Shown here: piece after piece, positions 1 to 9,519 of the stretch
Numbering within the stretch: the stretch's first letter is position 1
How the letters are laid out: each line of letters begins with the position of its first letter
Assembly: GCA_965261925.1 (NCBI GenBank)
Contig: OZ253486.1
Coordinates: forward strand, 1,302,001-1,366,000
Direction: 5' to 3'
DNA length: 64,000 bases
From: Bin87 sp965261925
Lineage (GTDB): Bacteria; Chloroflexota; Dehalococcoidia; Lucifugimonadales; UBA3495
Program-made: the position numbers and the translations under genes
Notes under the pieces: model-generated
The model's input: the letters and a program-made list of their open reading frames with translations, nothing else
What the model was told of the DNA's origin: nothing
Databases searched by the model: none

Positions 1-1160
1 ATTATGCCGTTTTCGTCGACGTGGACGTCGTTGATGCCGTTGGCGTCGGCGCCCTCGGGGATGCTGGGGATGTAGTAGGCGACTTCCCGGGGCTGGAAGG
101 GGTTGGTGGTGTCGAAGACGCGGATGCCGGCGTTGAAGAAGGTGGCGTACACCAGGGTGTCAGAGCGCAGGGAGAGGGGGCCGGGCCGGTTCTCGTGGAT
201 GTTGTGCGCGCCGTAGCGGCCGGGGCGGTTGAAGAAGTCGTCGGTGTCCTGCATGGGCAGCGTGCTGACGATCACCGGGTTGGTCTCCAGCCGGTTGTCC
301 ATGAGCCACACCAGCTTGGGATAGTCGGCGCCGCCCAGGGCGGTGGCCTCCTGGGTCACCACCAGCAGGTCGCGGCTGAACAGCGGGAGGACGGTGTGGG
401 TGAAGCCCGGGAAGGGCGGCGCGTAGTTCAGCTGGGCGACCATGGACGGGCGGGACACGTCGGAGATGTCCAGCGTGATGACGCCGGAGTCCTTCCAGCC
501 GCAGTAGGCCCGGTCGGCGCGGTTGGGGTAGACGTTGGTGTTGTGGACGCTGTGTCCCACGTCCAGGTAGGGATGGCGGTCCGGCGGTGGGGCGTCGTCG
601 CCCTCCTGGGTGCCGGGGAGCCACCAGCGGCCGGCCTCCCGGGGATTGGCGGGGTTGCTCACGTCCATGATCACGTAGAACTGGTCGTCCTTGGGATCGG
701 TGGGGCGGGAATCGGGCGTCCCGGTGGCGAGGTGGGCGTAATCGCCGTCAACCCACCACAGGCAGTGGCAGCCCCGTGAGCCGGGCCCCTGGGCATCCCA
801 GTAGGCGATGCGCCTTGGCGACTCGGGGTCGCTGATGTCGAAGACGCCCATGCCCGTGCCGGGCTGGCCGTGCTCGCGGGACTGGTAGGCCACCAGCATC
901 GTGTCGCCGAAGATGGACAGGGAGTTGGAGCGCAGGTGGTTGTGGTCCAGGTCGGTTTGGGTCACCACTTTCGGGTTCGCCAGGTCGGTGACGTCGACGC
1001 TGGTGAAGTCCTTGGGCGCAGACTCGTGGGCCATGTAAAGGATACGCCGTCCGCTGGCGGTCTGGTGCAGGTCCACGCCCTCGCCGATGTTGTTGTGTCC
1101 CTTCAAATCGACGTGGGAAATGAGCTTCATGTTCTTGGTTTCGGCAGCTTGGGTTGTCAT
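1..1160 (-). CDS. LVIVD-repeat beta-propeller protein, 3' end outside window
   Basis: An open minus-strand frame of about 386 codons starts at ATG 1160 behind a strong GAGGAGG ribosome site and runs off the left edge without a stop, so the C-terminus is missing. The protein has recurrent blades of the form 'VFDISDP', 'IMDVSNPANP' and 'TLDISDVSRPS', typical of LVIVD-repeat propellers. No signal peptide is visible. Such proteins are often binding or scaffold proteins of unknown ligand. It is divergent from the flavin oxidoreductase at 1375. The family call is fairly sure; the function is unknown. Confidence 0.8.
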   Translation of the reverse strand, partial: MTTQAAETKNMKLISHVDLKGHNNIGEGVDLHQTASGRRILYMAHESAPKDFTSVDVTDLANPKVVTQTDLDHNHLRSNSLSIFGDTMLVAYQSREHGQPGTGMGVFDISDPESPRRIAYWDAQGPGSRGCHCLWWVDGDYAHLATGTPDSRPTDPKDDQFYVIMDVSNPANPREAGRWWLPGTQEGDDAPPPDRHPYLDVGHSVHNTNVYPNRADRAYCGWKDSGVITLDISDVSRPSMVAQLNYAPPFPGFTHTVLPLFSRDLLVVTQEATALGGADYPKLVWLMDNRLETNPVIVSTLPMQDTDDFFNRPGRYGAHNIHENRPGPLSLRSDTLVYATFFNAGIRVFDTTNPFQPREVAYYIPSIPEGADANGINDVHVDENGI

Positions 1161-1374
1161 GAAGCCTCCTCGGTTGCTGCTCGTGCGCGGTCTGTAGATT
1201 TTGTAACGCTGCAATTGAGGGCAGTGTACCACCGGGCAAGTTCCGGGTCGCTGGCAAACGCAGTGGGTCCGGCATGTGTCCGCCGGCGACCCGGGCAAAA
1301 ATGACGTGCAGCACGACTGCTTCAATACCTGTAGAATTCCAGCCAGGTTAGGTTGAAGGAGGGATGCGTCCATC

Positions 1375-2427
1375 ATGAAGTTTGCTTTGTTTTTGTTGGG
1401 TTCCTGGACGGAGCCGGAGGCCGGCGCCCAGAGCCGGATCTTTGGCGAGATGCTGGAGCAGGTTGAGTACGCCGAGGAGCTGGGGTTTGATTCGATCTGG
1501 ATCGCGGAGCACCACTCCAGCCGCTACGGCATCTGTCCCTCGCTGATGCCCCTGCTGACGCACATCGCCGCCCGCACGAAGAAGATACGCATCGGGGCCG
1601 GCGTCAGCGTCCTGCCCTTCTACAACCCCATTTTCCTTGCCGAGGAGAGCGCCATGCTGGACGTTCTGAGCCACGGCAGGTTGGATTTCGGAGTTGGTCG
1701 CGGCTCGGCGGATTACGAGTACGGCAACTTCAACATCGATATGGACACGCGCGACGTGCGCACCCAGGAGGCGTTGGACATCATCCTGGGCCTGTGGACG
1801 CAGTCGGATTTCTCCTATCAGGGCGAGTTCTACCAGGTGAAAGACCTGACCATCGCTCCCTCGCCCGTGCAGAAGCCCCATCCGCCGGTGTACATGGCGG
1901 TGTCCCGGACGCCCGCCAGCGTGGACGTCGCCGTGGAGCGGGACCTGCCCATCCTGACCAGCTTCTCCACGCCGGAGGCCGACAACCTGGGCCTGTTTTC
2001 GCTGTACGCGGAGCGGTGCGCTGCGGCCGGAAAGGATCTACCCGTGGGCGAGATGCCCTACTTCCGATACGTGCATCTGGATGAGGACGAGCACGCGGCT
2101 CGGGAATACCCCCGCGAGTCCATCAGGTGGGTGCGCGACCTGGCAACCTACCGGCGCACGCTGACCCGCGGCGACGAGATCAACGTGGACCTGGACCACT
2201 GGCGGACGATCCGCACCACCGAGCCGCCCAGCTACGAGTCGGAACTGGAGGGCACTGTTTATTTCGGCACGCCTGACGATTGCGTGCGGAGAATAGAGAA
2301 ATTGCGGGACGAACACGGCATCGGGTACTTCGGCGCCTGCATGTCCTTCGGCCACATGGAGCACTCCAGGGTAATGCGGTCAATGGAGCTTTTCGCGAAG
2401 GAAGTGATGCCCAAGTTCCCGGATTAG
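1375..2427 (+). CDS. LLM-class flavin-dependent oxidoreductase (luciferase-like)
   Basis: A 350-residue luciferase-like monooxygenase, the usual length for the class. It starts 'MKFALFLLG' and carries the family landmarks 'AEELGFDSIWIAEHH' near residue 35, 'LLTHIAARTKKIRIGAGVSV' near residue 60 and 'LDFGVGRGS' near residue 105, which form the F420/FMN TIM barrel. The ATG follows a GGAGGG ribosome site by about twelve bases. These enzymes oxidise small organic substrates with reduced flavin and oxygen; the substrate cannot be read from sequence. It stands alone between the divergent LVIVD gene and a lower-GC segment. Confidence 0.9.
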   Translation: MKFALFLLGSWTEPEAGAQSRIFGEMLEQVEYAEELGFDSIWIAEHHSSRYGICPSLMPLLTHIAARTKKIRIGAGVSVLPFYNPIFLAEESAMLDVLSHGRLDFGVGRGSADYEYGNFNIDMDTRDVRTQEALDIILGLWTQSDFSYQGEFYQVKDLTIAPSPVQKPHPPVYMAVSRTPASVDVAVERDLPILTSFSTPEADNLGLFSLYAERCAAAGKDLPVGEMPYFRYVHLDEDEHAAREYPRESIRWVRDLATYRRTLTRGDEINVDLDHWRTIRTTEPPSYESELEGTVYFGTPDDCVRRIEKLRDEHGIGYFGACMSFGHMEHSRVMRSMELFAKEVMPKFPD

Positions 2428-2775
2428 TGCTGCGCCGCTGACTGGTGCGGGTCCCGGATACCGCTGCCGGTCATTGGCGTTTACGCTGTCCAAAACAACC
2501 AGCCCATTGTCCTAAGGTGCAAGGATGACGCTGCAGCAATGCGTACGCGGCTGGGACGCACCAAGTCCAACTAGGAATTGTCCTGCACCTCGGTTGGTAT
2601 ACTTGTGGATCTCCTTGAGCGGTATCATCCGGATTGTTAGAATTTCTTTACAGGCCGTTCCGTATTGCGGTGGTCCGTCGGCTCTGGATGATCATTTCGA
2701 TCGCAATCACGGTTGGCTCTCATTTTTCGGGTACCATACTCTGGATCACAGCCATTTCGAGATTATGAGAATCAT
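2428..2775. other. Intergenic region, lower GC, holds a promoter
   Basis: About 350 bases without a convincing gene; a short open frame from 2525 has no family signature. Base composition shifts toward A+T here and stays lower to about 3680, unlike the flanks. The only clear signal is the sigma70-type promoter at 2615-2643. Confidence 0.5.
2615..2643 (+). promoter_or_regulatory. Sigma70-like promoter
   Basis: TTGAGC (2615-2620), a 17-base spacer, then TAGAAT (2638-2643). Four and five of six bases match consensus with ideal spacing. It would drive the genes from 2776, leaving a leader of about 125 bases. Confidence 0.5.
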
Positions 2776-3255
2776 ATGATGAAACACTTAGAATTCAGAT
2801 TAAGAACGCCCGATTATCCTATGCTAGAACCAGCTAAGAGGCTAACACTCATGGATCAAGAGAGTGTTGAACAGATGCCGACCGACCGGGCGCGGCAAAT
2901 GTTGAGCCCCGTGGCTTGGGGCGATCAATATGTTATCCGTGCCAAATTTCAAGAAGCAGGCGTCTTCATCACCGTTGATTGGGTAGTTCTCATTATAGGA
3001 CAGGGCCTCCTCCATTGCGTTTCCGTGTTGTGCGGCTGGCTACAATTGATCGAAGAAGTTCTCACAACGCACGCCACGATTTCCCTGGTAACGGTGCTTG
3101 ATAAACCGTCAATCCCATTGTACGGTTATCTGGCTCGACAAGCGAAGCTCCTTACTGCCAAAAAGGTCGCTGTGCATTTGGCGGTGTTGTTGCTGGGCGC
3201 TCTAATTGGCGCAGTAGTCAACAACTGGATCTGGCCGTTGTTCTCCGGAGGTTAA
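2776..3255 (+). CDS. Hypothetical small membrane protein
   Basis: About 159 residues. Tandem ATGs at 2776 and 2779 make the best start, since the open frame upstream lacks protein-like composition. The middle ('VDWVVLIIGQGLLHCVSVLCG') and the C-terminus ('VAVHLAVLLLGALIGAVVNNWIW') are hydrophobic, giving one or two membrane segments. No family is recognised. It lies five bases before the nuclease-like frame at 3261 and shares its lower GC, so the two probably arrived together. Confidence 0.5.
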   Translation: MMKHLEFRLRTPDYPMLEPAKRLTLMDQESVEQMPTDRARQMLSPVAWGDQYVIRAKFQEAGVFITVDWVVLIIGQGLLHCVSVLCGWLQLIEEVLTTHATISLVTVLDKPSIPLYGYLARQAKLLTAKKVAVHLAVLLLGALIGAVVNNWIWPLFSGG

Positions 3256-3260
3256 TTACC

Positions 3261-3689
3261 ATGAACCAAATGACGGAACGTGAAATGACGACCTCAGTCT
3301 CGCAAGTTGCACAGAACCTCGGATATAAAGTAGAGATGGAACCGTCGACAAGGCATTGGCGAAACCTGCGGCGAAGTTACTTGAGCCCCATCAATTTCGG
3401 TCGCGTGCTTCGTCCGGACTTGCTCGTCAGCTATGGCGACCAATCTGTCGTGGTGGAAATCAAGAACACAGGCGTATTATTCGGGGGGGTGGAGCAGGTG
3501 CTCCTATATGCCAAAGTGTTCAACGCTGCTGGGGTTCTATGCATGCCCGACGATGCGTACTCGGATGTGCCCGCAAGCGTTTCAGGGTACGCCGACGGCG
3601 AGAATGTTTTGATTTGTCCAATTTCCAAAATTGGCAATGTGCTAACAAACTTGTTGGGTCCGCCCGACAATCGAAATCAGGAGGCCACC
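3261..3689 (+). CDS. PD-(D/E)XK nuclease-like domain, reads in frame into SMP-30 gene
   Basis: A 143-codon segment with its own ATG and no stop before the next gene. It contains 'RPDLLVSYGDQSVVVEIKNTG', which has the D...(E)xK spacing of restriction-type nuclease cores, then 'GGVEQVLLYAKVFNAAG', a typical following helix. The frame continues through the ribosome site and ATG of the SMP-30 gene at 3690, so a 444-residue fusion is formally encoded. The SMP-30 gene has its own AGGAGG site, so the nuclease part probably lost its stop or C-terminus. Nuclease activity is inference. Confidence 0.5.
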
Positions 3690-4595
3690 ATGCCGGATAG
3701 TTTGGATCAAATCGTCGAATCCTACGAGGCGGAACGGTTGGCCACCGGGTTCGAATTTACCGAAGGCCCGCTGTGGCACCCGGATGGCTACCTGTTGTTC
3801 GTGAACAACCGCATCAACGTCATCTATCGCCTGACGCCCGGCGGCGAACCCGAGGTGATTCGGGAGAATAGCGGCGGCGCCAACGGGCTGACCTTCGACC
3901 TCCAGGGCCGGATCATAATGTGCGACGGGGACGACCGGCAGATGACCCGTTGGGAACCCGATGGCTCCATCACCGTTATCGCGGATCGCTGGGAGGGCAA
4001 GCGGCTGCACCGGCCCAACGATGTGGTGTGCCGCTCCGACGGAAGCATCTACTTCACCAACCCCGGCCTGCGCCTGCCCCCGGAAGAGCGGGAAATCGAC
4101 TTCCATGGCATCCACCGCATCGCGCCCGACGGCACGGTGACCGCCGTGATAACCGACCTGGAATCGCCCAACGGCCTGGTCTTCTCGCCCGACGAATCGA
4201 TTCTGTACGCCGACAACACTCGCCGCGGCGACGAATGCGCGGCGGAGAAGGAACGGGGTGAGGTTTGTACCCACCAGTACATTCGGGCGTATGACGTGGC
4301 CGCCGACGGGTCGGTGAGCAACAGCCGGCTGTTCGCCAACATGCACTCGGCGGAGGACGGCGTACCCGATGGGATGAAGGTTGATACCGACGGCCGGGTG
4401 TACTGCACCGGCGCGGGCGGCGTTTGGGTCTTCGAGGCGGACGGTTCGCTGGTGGGCGTAATAGAGCTGCCCGAGATTCCGGCCAACTGCGCCTGGGGGG
4501 ATGCCGATTACCGCACCATGTATTTCACCGCCCGCAGCTCGGTGTACCGGATGCGGATGAAGACCACCGGGATCAACCCGTGGCGGGGCGGCTGA
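3690..4595 (+). CDS. SMP-30/gluconolactonase-like lactonase
   Basis: About 301 residues from ATG 3690, which sits behind AGGAGG. It is a six-bladed propeller with the metal-site landmarks 'FTEGPLWHP' (Glu), 'GGANGLTFD', 'HRPNDVV' (Asn) and 'ESPNGLVFSPDE' (Asn/Asp), as in gluconolactonases and regucalcin-like lactonases that open sugar lactones with a divalent metal. The polysaccharide deacetylase follows after 22 bases on the same strand, so they are probably co-transcribed. An in-frame extension back to 3261 exists but looks like a separate gene remnant. Confidence 0.85.
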   Translation: MPDSLDQIVESYEAERLATGFEFTEGPLWHPDGYLLFVNNRINVIYRLTPGGEPEVIRENSGGANGLTFDLQGRIIMCDGDDRQMTRWEPDGSITVIADRWEGKRLHRPNDVVCRSDGSIYFTNPGLRLPPEEREIDFHGIHRIAPDGTVTAVITDLESPNGLVFSPDESILYADNTRRGDECAAEKERGEVCTHQYIRAYDVAADGSVSNSRLFANMHSAEDGVPDGMKVDTDGRVYCTGAGGVWVFEADGSLVGVIELPEIPANCAWGDADYRTMYFTARSSVYRMRMKTTGINPWRGG

Positions 4596-4617
4596 CCGGC
4601 CCCCGAGGAGTTATCTC

Positions 4618-5511
4618 ATGGCAGGACGCGACCTGATCGGCTATGGCCCCAACCCGCCGGCGGTTGAATGGCCCAACGGCGCACGCATCGCCGTGTCCTT
4701 TGTAGTCAACTACGAGGAGGGGTCGGAGAACTCCATCCTGGACGGCGACGCTCACGGCGAGACGGTTGGTGAGTCGCCGTCGCCGGTGGCCAGGGGTGAG
4801 CGAGACCTGGCCAACGAGTCGTTCTTCGAGTATGGCAGCCGGGTCGGCGTCTGGCGCATTCTGGATCTGTTGGACGAGTATGGCGTCGACTCGACCATCT
4901 TCGCCTGCGCCCTGGCCCTGGAGCGCAACCCCGAGGTGGGGCCGGAGGTCGTCCGCCGGGGACACGAGGTGATGGGGCACGGCAACCGCTGGGAAGAGTA
5001 CTACAATATGGACCGGGAGGCCGAGCGGCAGGCAATCCGTGAGGCGGTGGCATCCATCACCCGCAGCACCGGGGAGCGGCCGCTGGGCTGGTACACGCGC
5101 TATGGCCCCAGCGTGAACACCCGGGAGCTGGTGGTGGAGGAAGGCGGTTTCGTCTACGACTGCAACGCCTACAACGACGACCTGCCCTACTACACCGAGG
5201 TCCACGGCAACCCGTGGCTGGTGGTTCCCTACTCGCTGGAGGTCAACGACTACGGGTTCTGGCGCGGGCAGTTGTCAACGCCGATGGACTTCTTCGAGTC
5301 GGCGCGCAACTGCTTTGACACCCTCTACCGGGAGGGAGCAACGCACCCCAAGATGATGTCGGTGGGGCTCCATTGCCGCATCATCGGGAAGCCGGCCCGG
5401 GCGGCGGCGCTGCGCCGGTTCATAGAGTACGTGCGGAGCAAGCCCGATGTCTGGCTGGCCCGCCGCATCGACATCGCCCGGTGGTGGCTGGCGAATTACC
5501 CGGCAGAGTAG
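4618..5511 (+). CDS. Polysaccharide deacetylase / allantoinase (PuuE)-like hydrolase
   Basis: 297 residues, starting at ATG 4618 behind GAGGAG. The NodB-type fold is visible: 'RIAVSFVVNYEEG', 'GVWRILDLLDEYGVDSTIFACALALERNP', 'GHEVMGHGNRWEEY' and 'GWYTRYGPSVNTRELVVEEGGFVYDCNAYNDDLPYY'. This arrangement is closest to the cytoplasmic PuuE/allantoinase branch rather than secreted chitin deacetylases, and there is no signal peptide. It ends three bases before the convergent oxidase gene. The likely reaction is C-N hydrolysis of an amide; the substrate is unknown. Confidence 0.85.
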   Translation: MAGRDLIGYGPNPPAVEWPNGARIAVSFVVNYEEGSENSILDGDAHGETVGESPSPVARGERDLANESFFEYGSRVGVWRILDLLDEYGVDSTIFACALALERNPEVGPEVVRRGHEVMGHGNRWEEYYNMDREAERQAIREAVASITRSTGERPLGWYTRYGPSVNTRELVVEEGGFVYDCNAYNDDLPYYTEVHGNPWLVVPYSLEVNDYGFWRGQLSTPMDFFESARNCFDTLYREGATHPKMMSVGLHCRIIGKPARAAALRRFIEYVRSKPDVWLARRIDIARWWLANYPAE

Positions 5512-5514
5512 GAC

Positions 5515-6708
5515 CTATTCGTCCACCGTTTGGTCTGCGGCGAGGAAATCGGCGTCGGCAAAGTCTGCGAAACGGTCGGGGAGGAACTCGCTCATATCGG
5601 AGACGACCTCGGTTGAACCACGGCAGACATAGTCGGTGATAATGCGGCCGGTGATGGGCCCCAGGTGGATGCCCTTGGTGGTGTGGCCGGTGGCCAGGAG
5701 AATGCCGTCCCGACCGGGAACCGGACCGATGATGGGTTTGCTGTCGGGACTGAGCGGACGGGAACCGGCAAGCTGCTGGACCAACTCGGCGCGCTCCAGG
5801 TCGGGAAAGACGTCGATGGCGCGCTGGAGGAGTTCCAATCGGGCAGTTTCGGTGGGCCGGCGGTCATACTCCTCGCCCCAGAAAAGCTCCTTCCGGTCAT
5901 AGTCCCGGCCGCCGGTGCTGCCGACGCTGGTGAGACCGTCCAACCGGCTGATCATGTGACCACGCTTGGGCGAACTGATCAGTACCGGCAGCGGCTCGCC
6001 GGGGTAATTGAGCAACAGGCGCTCGCCCTTCATGGGGCGGACGGGGACGGGGAAGTCCAGCCAGGGAGTGAAGGCTCGGCTCCAGGTGCCGGCGGCCACC
6101 ACCACCGTGCCGCAGTGTATTTCCCCGGAGGCGGTCCTGACGCCGGAAATCGTGGGGCCAGCGGCGACCAGGCCGGTCACCTCACGGTGACGGATGTGGG
6201 CGCCTTTGAGCTCGGCGCCACGGGCCAGGGCGAGGTTGAAGCGGTAGCTGTCCAACTGGGCAGACTCGTCCTCATACACGGCGCCGATGATGGATGGGGA
6301 GAGGCGTGGTTCGATGGACTGGACCTCCCCGGCGTCAATCCAGTGCATCGGGACATGGGGTTGCTGCCAGGCCATCAACTCTCTGATCAGACTGGCCTCG
6401 TCGTCGTCCAGGGCCAACCGGAGGGAGGGACGACGCTGGTAGAGCAGGTCCATGCCGGTGGCGGCTTCCAGCTCGGGAACGATCTGGGGAAACTCGGCGT
6501 AAGAGGCCCGGGCAATTTGGAACGACGCCCCGGGGGAGAACTCGGCGCCCAGCAGACTGAGGGAACCGGTGGCGTGAGCCGAGGCCCCGCTGCCAATGGC
6601 CTCGCGCTCCAGCAGGGTCACACTGACCCCTTCCCGGGCCAGATAGTAGGCGACCGAACAACCGACCACACCGGCGCCGATTACGACCACGTCAGCAGTT
6701 TCAGGCAA
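5515..6708 (-). CDS. FAD-dependent oxidoreductase, DAO family
   Basis: 397 residues. The N-terminus 'ADVVVIGAGVVGCSVAYYLAREGVSVTLLERE' is a GxGxxG dinucleotide-binding motif, and the C-terminus 'GILLATGHTTKGIHLGPITGRIITDYV' closes the FAD site as in glycine/sarcosine oxidases. The start codon is TTG at 6708 with GGAG about nine bases upstream; no in-frame ATG precedes the Rossmann motif. It probably oxidises a secondary amine or amino acid. It is convergent with the deacetylase. Confidence 0.85.
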   Translation of the reverse strand: MPETADVVVIGAGVVGCSVAYYLAREGVSVTLLEREAIGSGASAHATGSLSLLGAEFSPGASFQIARASYAEFPQIVPELEAATGMDLLYQRRPSLRLALDDDEASLIRELMAWQQPHVPMHWIDAGEVQSIEPRLSPSIIGAVYEDESAQLDSYRFNLALARGAELKGAHIRHREVTGLVAAGPTISGVRTASGEIHCGTVVVAAGTWSRAFTPWLDFPVPVRPMKGERLLLNYPGEPLPVLISSPKRGHMISRLDGLTSVGSTGGRDYDRKELFWGEEYDRRPTETARLELLQRAIDVFPDLERAELVQQLAGSRPLSPDSKPIIGPVPGRDGILLATGHTTKGIHLGPITGRIITDYVCRGSTEVVSDMSEFLPDRFADFADADFLAADQTVDE

Positions 6709-6978
6709 GCTCGTTTTCTCCAGTTGAAGTGTTCGGGATTATCGTCGTGGGACGCGGGAGCGGTGATTTGGGCCTGGCGTTCACGCGGGTTGACGGGATG
6801 TACGGCATGGGCGCTTGCCCCGGTCGCTGTGCAGGATACGGGCGGACAGCCCGCAAATCGACACGGGAACTGACGCTGACCCGGCAGCAGAAACCCGAGG
6901 GCCCCGCCTTCTTCCCTTCGCCACCGGGTGACCAATGGAAATTGGTGAGGCCCTGACGGGTTCAGCAGCCCGAAATGG

Positions 6979-7740
6979 TCAGGCTGTCGTCACTGCCGGT
7001 TGGTGGGCCTTGAGGAAGCGCCGAGCGTGGGCTACAGCCTCGTCGATGTGCTCCTGGGTGTCCTTCCAGGGATAGATGGTCACCTCGGAGTTCGGGGCGA
7101 GGTTGGCAACCTCCATCGCGACCGCATACGGGTGTGCCGGCACGTCTTCGGGCGCGATCAGTATGGGTGTCTCGAGGGAGCTCACGAAATCACGGGACAC
7201 GGTGAAAACGAAGTCCGCGCGGTTGGTGTACATGTTCGTTAAGAAGTCATGCACCATATCCATGGTGATATCCGGACGTTTCTCGCAAAGGGGCGGCCCC
7301 CAGCCCGCGATGTTGTTCTGGTAGAAGAGGTCCGGCAACTCCGGCCGGAAACCGCTGGGCTGCATGAAGGCGGCCGCGACGACGCGGTCCGACGCCAGCC
7401 GGAGTAGGTTGTGCATCATCGGCCCGCCGATGCAGAACCCCATGACCATGAACTCGCCGATGCCGAGAAAGTCCATCAGCCCCAGGTGGTCTTCCGAGTA
7501 GGCGTCCCAGGGGCGGTCGATTTCCAGCGGGCCGGTGGATTGGCCCGGAGGGGAGTTGCGCAGGTCGGCGGCGATGACGCGGAAGTCGTTGCCGTACTCC
7601 GCCAAGGGGTTGAAGGGATGCGAAGTACGCAGCCCGTCAACGGTGGAATTAAGTCCGCCTCCGGGAATGATCAGCAGCGGGAATCCCGATCCGACCTCTT
7701 CGTAATAGATACGGGTTGCGCCTCTTTCGTAGAACGGCAT
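6979..7740 (-). CDS. Alpha/beta hydrolase with Cys at the nucleophile position
   Basis: 253 residues, ATG 7740 behind GGAGGAC. It has the oxyanion segment 'LLIIPGGGLN', 'RVIAADLRNSPPGQS' and a nucleophile elbow 'GFCIGG' in which Cys103 takes the usual Ser place, as in dienelactone hydrolases (G-x-C-x-G). A late His lies in 'DTQEHIDEAV'. No signal peptide. It probably acts on an ester or lactone; the substrate is unknown. Confidence 0.8.
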   Translation of the reverse strand: MPFYERGATRIYYEEVGSGFPLLIIPGGGLNSTVDGLRTSHPFNPLAEYGNDFRVIAADLRNSPPGQSTGPLEIDRPWDAYSEDHLGLMDFLGIGEFMVMGFCIGGPMMHNLLRLASDRVVAAAFMQPSGFRPELPDLFYQNNIAGWGPPLCEKRPDITMDMVHDFLTNMYTNRADFVFTVSRDFVSSLETPILIAPEDVPAHPYAVAMEVANLAPNSEVTIYPWKDTQEHIDEAVAHARRFLKAHQPAVTTA

Positions 7741-7868
7741 GGCGGTTGTCCTCCATTGGAGAGTTGCAGGGCTAAAGTAATTTGCGTTTCTGGTGTTGAA
7801 TCTAAGCCAAGATGGTTCGTGTGGTCAACAAGGCGGTATGGCGGACAGGTGCGGTTTGCCGTCGCCAC

Positions 7869-8699
7869 TTACCGCCAGTCGTGGCGGGGCCGCCAGCCCA
7901 GCAGCCGCTGCGCCTTTTCCGTGCTGATCACGCTGGCGGTGCCGTCCAGCCCGTCCCGTATCTCCACCCGGTCGCCGAAGTTGCTCTTGACCAGGTCAAT
8001 CGTGGGTTCGGCGAAGCGACTGGAGGGCTGGGCGATCATGAAAGCTTCATACTCTTCGATTTCCGCATCCAGCGCCAACGCGTGGGCGTCGGCCACGTCC
8101 CTGGCATCAGCGTAGGCCCACATCACCAGGGTCAGGGGATCCTCGGGCGTGGGCGCCGGCCAGGGAAACTCCGCCTGGACTTCGGGGAGCGCCACATTGG
8201 TGAACCGCAGGCTGACGACGGTGGTGTTCGAATTGCGGGCGATCATCCGGCCGATGTCCTCGCCAACCTGCTTGGACAGGCCGTAGGGCTCGAAGGGCAT
8301 CATGGTATGCTCCTCGTCCAATGGCAGGTACAGCGGCACGAAGGCGCTCCCGTCGTGGGCCCAGCCCATGCCGAAGGCGCTGGACGAAAATACCACGCGC
8401 CGCAGTCCCAGATCTGCCGCTGACATCATCACGTTGAAGGTGCTGGTCACGTTATTTTCGAAAATCACCCGCGGGTCTTCCCGCAACGGCCCCGGTATGG
8501 CCCCCAGGTGAACGACGGCTTCCGCGTCCTTGAGAAGGCTTTCCACTGCCCTGGCGTCCCCGAGATCGCAGGGCACAAACTTCGCCGGAAGGTCATCGGC
8601 AGCCAATTGGTCGGTTGCCAGGACTTCCTGGTTTTGGTCCACCAGCAGCTGCACCACCCGGCGTCCCAGCCTTCCGGCCGCTCCGGTTACTACGATCAT
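7869..8699 (-). CDS. NAD(P)-dependent epimerase/dehydratase (extended SDR)
   Basis: 276 residues. ATG 8699 follows GGAGGACA. 'MIVVTGAAGRLGRRVVQLL' is the GxxGxxG cofactor motif, 'VVHLGAIPG' follows at strand 4, and 'YGLSKQVGE' supplies the YxxxK catalytic pair. It is most similar in shape to uronate dehydrogenase and UDP-sugar epimerase relatives. The exact substrate is unknown. Confidence 0.85.
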   Translation of the reverse strand: MIVVTGAAGRLGRRVVQLLVDQNQEVLATDQLAADDLPAKFVPCDLGDARAVESLLKDAEAVVHLGAIPGPLREDPRVIFENNVTSTFNVMMSAADLGLRRVVFSSSAFGMGWAHDGSAFVPLYLPLDEEHTMMPFEPYGLSKQVGEDIGRMIARNSNTTVVSLRFTNVALPEVQAEFPWPAPTPEDPLTLVMWAYADARDVADAHALALDAEIEEYEAFMIAQPSSRFAEPTIDLVKSNFGDRVEIRDGLDGTASVISTEKAQRLLGWRPRHDWR

Positions 8700-9519
8700 C
8701 TTGTCCTCCGGTAATTCCCGTGGTTAATGATTTGACCGGCTCACGACGGAGTGGGTAGCGAAATTTCATGGCCGGTCGGGTTCGTGGGTGCCGAGGCAAT
8801 CGACTGCTTACTTTACAGGAGTTCCGGGCCCTACAGGAGTTCCGGGCAAGGTTGATACATCTCTGATCCCAGCCGGCAGAAGGCGTCGATGGGATCGTCA
8901 GCGTCTTGTCCGGGGTTTCCGCTGATATTCAGTCGGCATGCGGTCGTTGGGTGGTGGTCGCACCGGCCCGTCAGCGGCGCGCTCCCAGCATTAATGCAGT
9001 GACCCAGGGACGCCACACGAGCCGGGAGATCAGTCCGCGGCCGATCAAGTCCGTACCGGTTTGCTGTGAAAAATCCGACGCGCGCCGGGCAGATCGGCAA
9101 CCGGGCAGATTGGCAGGCCGCATTTCTCGTGCTCGAACTGTCCGAATCGAACATAGTTTGATATCTGATGTTTTATGAGATACCGTTCGCAAATATATGG
9201 CTCTGAAAGGGATCATCGGCTTCCGGTTCGCTGGCGGAGCCGGATGTGCATTGACCCGAAAGTCAGTGCGGTTGCCTCGTCCACACCGAACATTGCCATC
9301 AGAATATATTTCTCGTTCGTTACATTGGTGCACTATAATCATAACAAGCGTTTGATCCTTGGAAAAAACGTGGTATGCTGCGGCCGCACAAGTGACCATT
9401 CTGTAACTCACCAGTCGGGAAGCCGGGAGCGACGACAGATCCCGGATCGCGCAAACGTGAGTCGTCAGGCCGGCACTATGCCCATGCGAAACCCTGCCGA
9501 GTGACACTCAAACGAGACA
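8700..9519. other. Intergenic region, 820 bases
   Basis: No open frame here has a recognisable family or good start. A 14-base direct repeat (CAGGAGTTCCGGGC) occurs twice near 8817-8848. The right part turns A+T-rich and contains a perfect TATAAT at 9334-9339 and the better promoter listed at 9352-9379. It probably contains the control region of the signalling gene at 9520. Confidence 0.5.
9352..9379 (+). promoter_or_regulatory. Sigma70-like promoter
   Basis: TTGATC (9352-9357), a 16-base spacer, then TATGCT (9374-9379), about 140 bases upstream of the signalling gene at 9520. A second -10-like TATAAT lies at 9334 without a good -35. Confidence 0.4.

Noticed and set aside
5665..6873. A 402-codon plus-strand open frame opposite the FAD oxidoreductase
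   Set aside because: Shadow of a well-recognised DAO-family enzyme; no motifs of its own.
9175..9504. Small gene in the 8700-9519 gap
   Set aside because: No ribosome site, no family signature, and it runs across the likely promoter of the 9520 gene.
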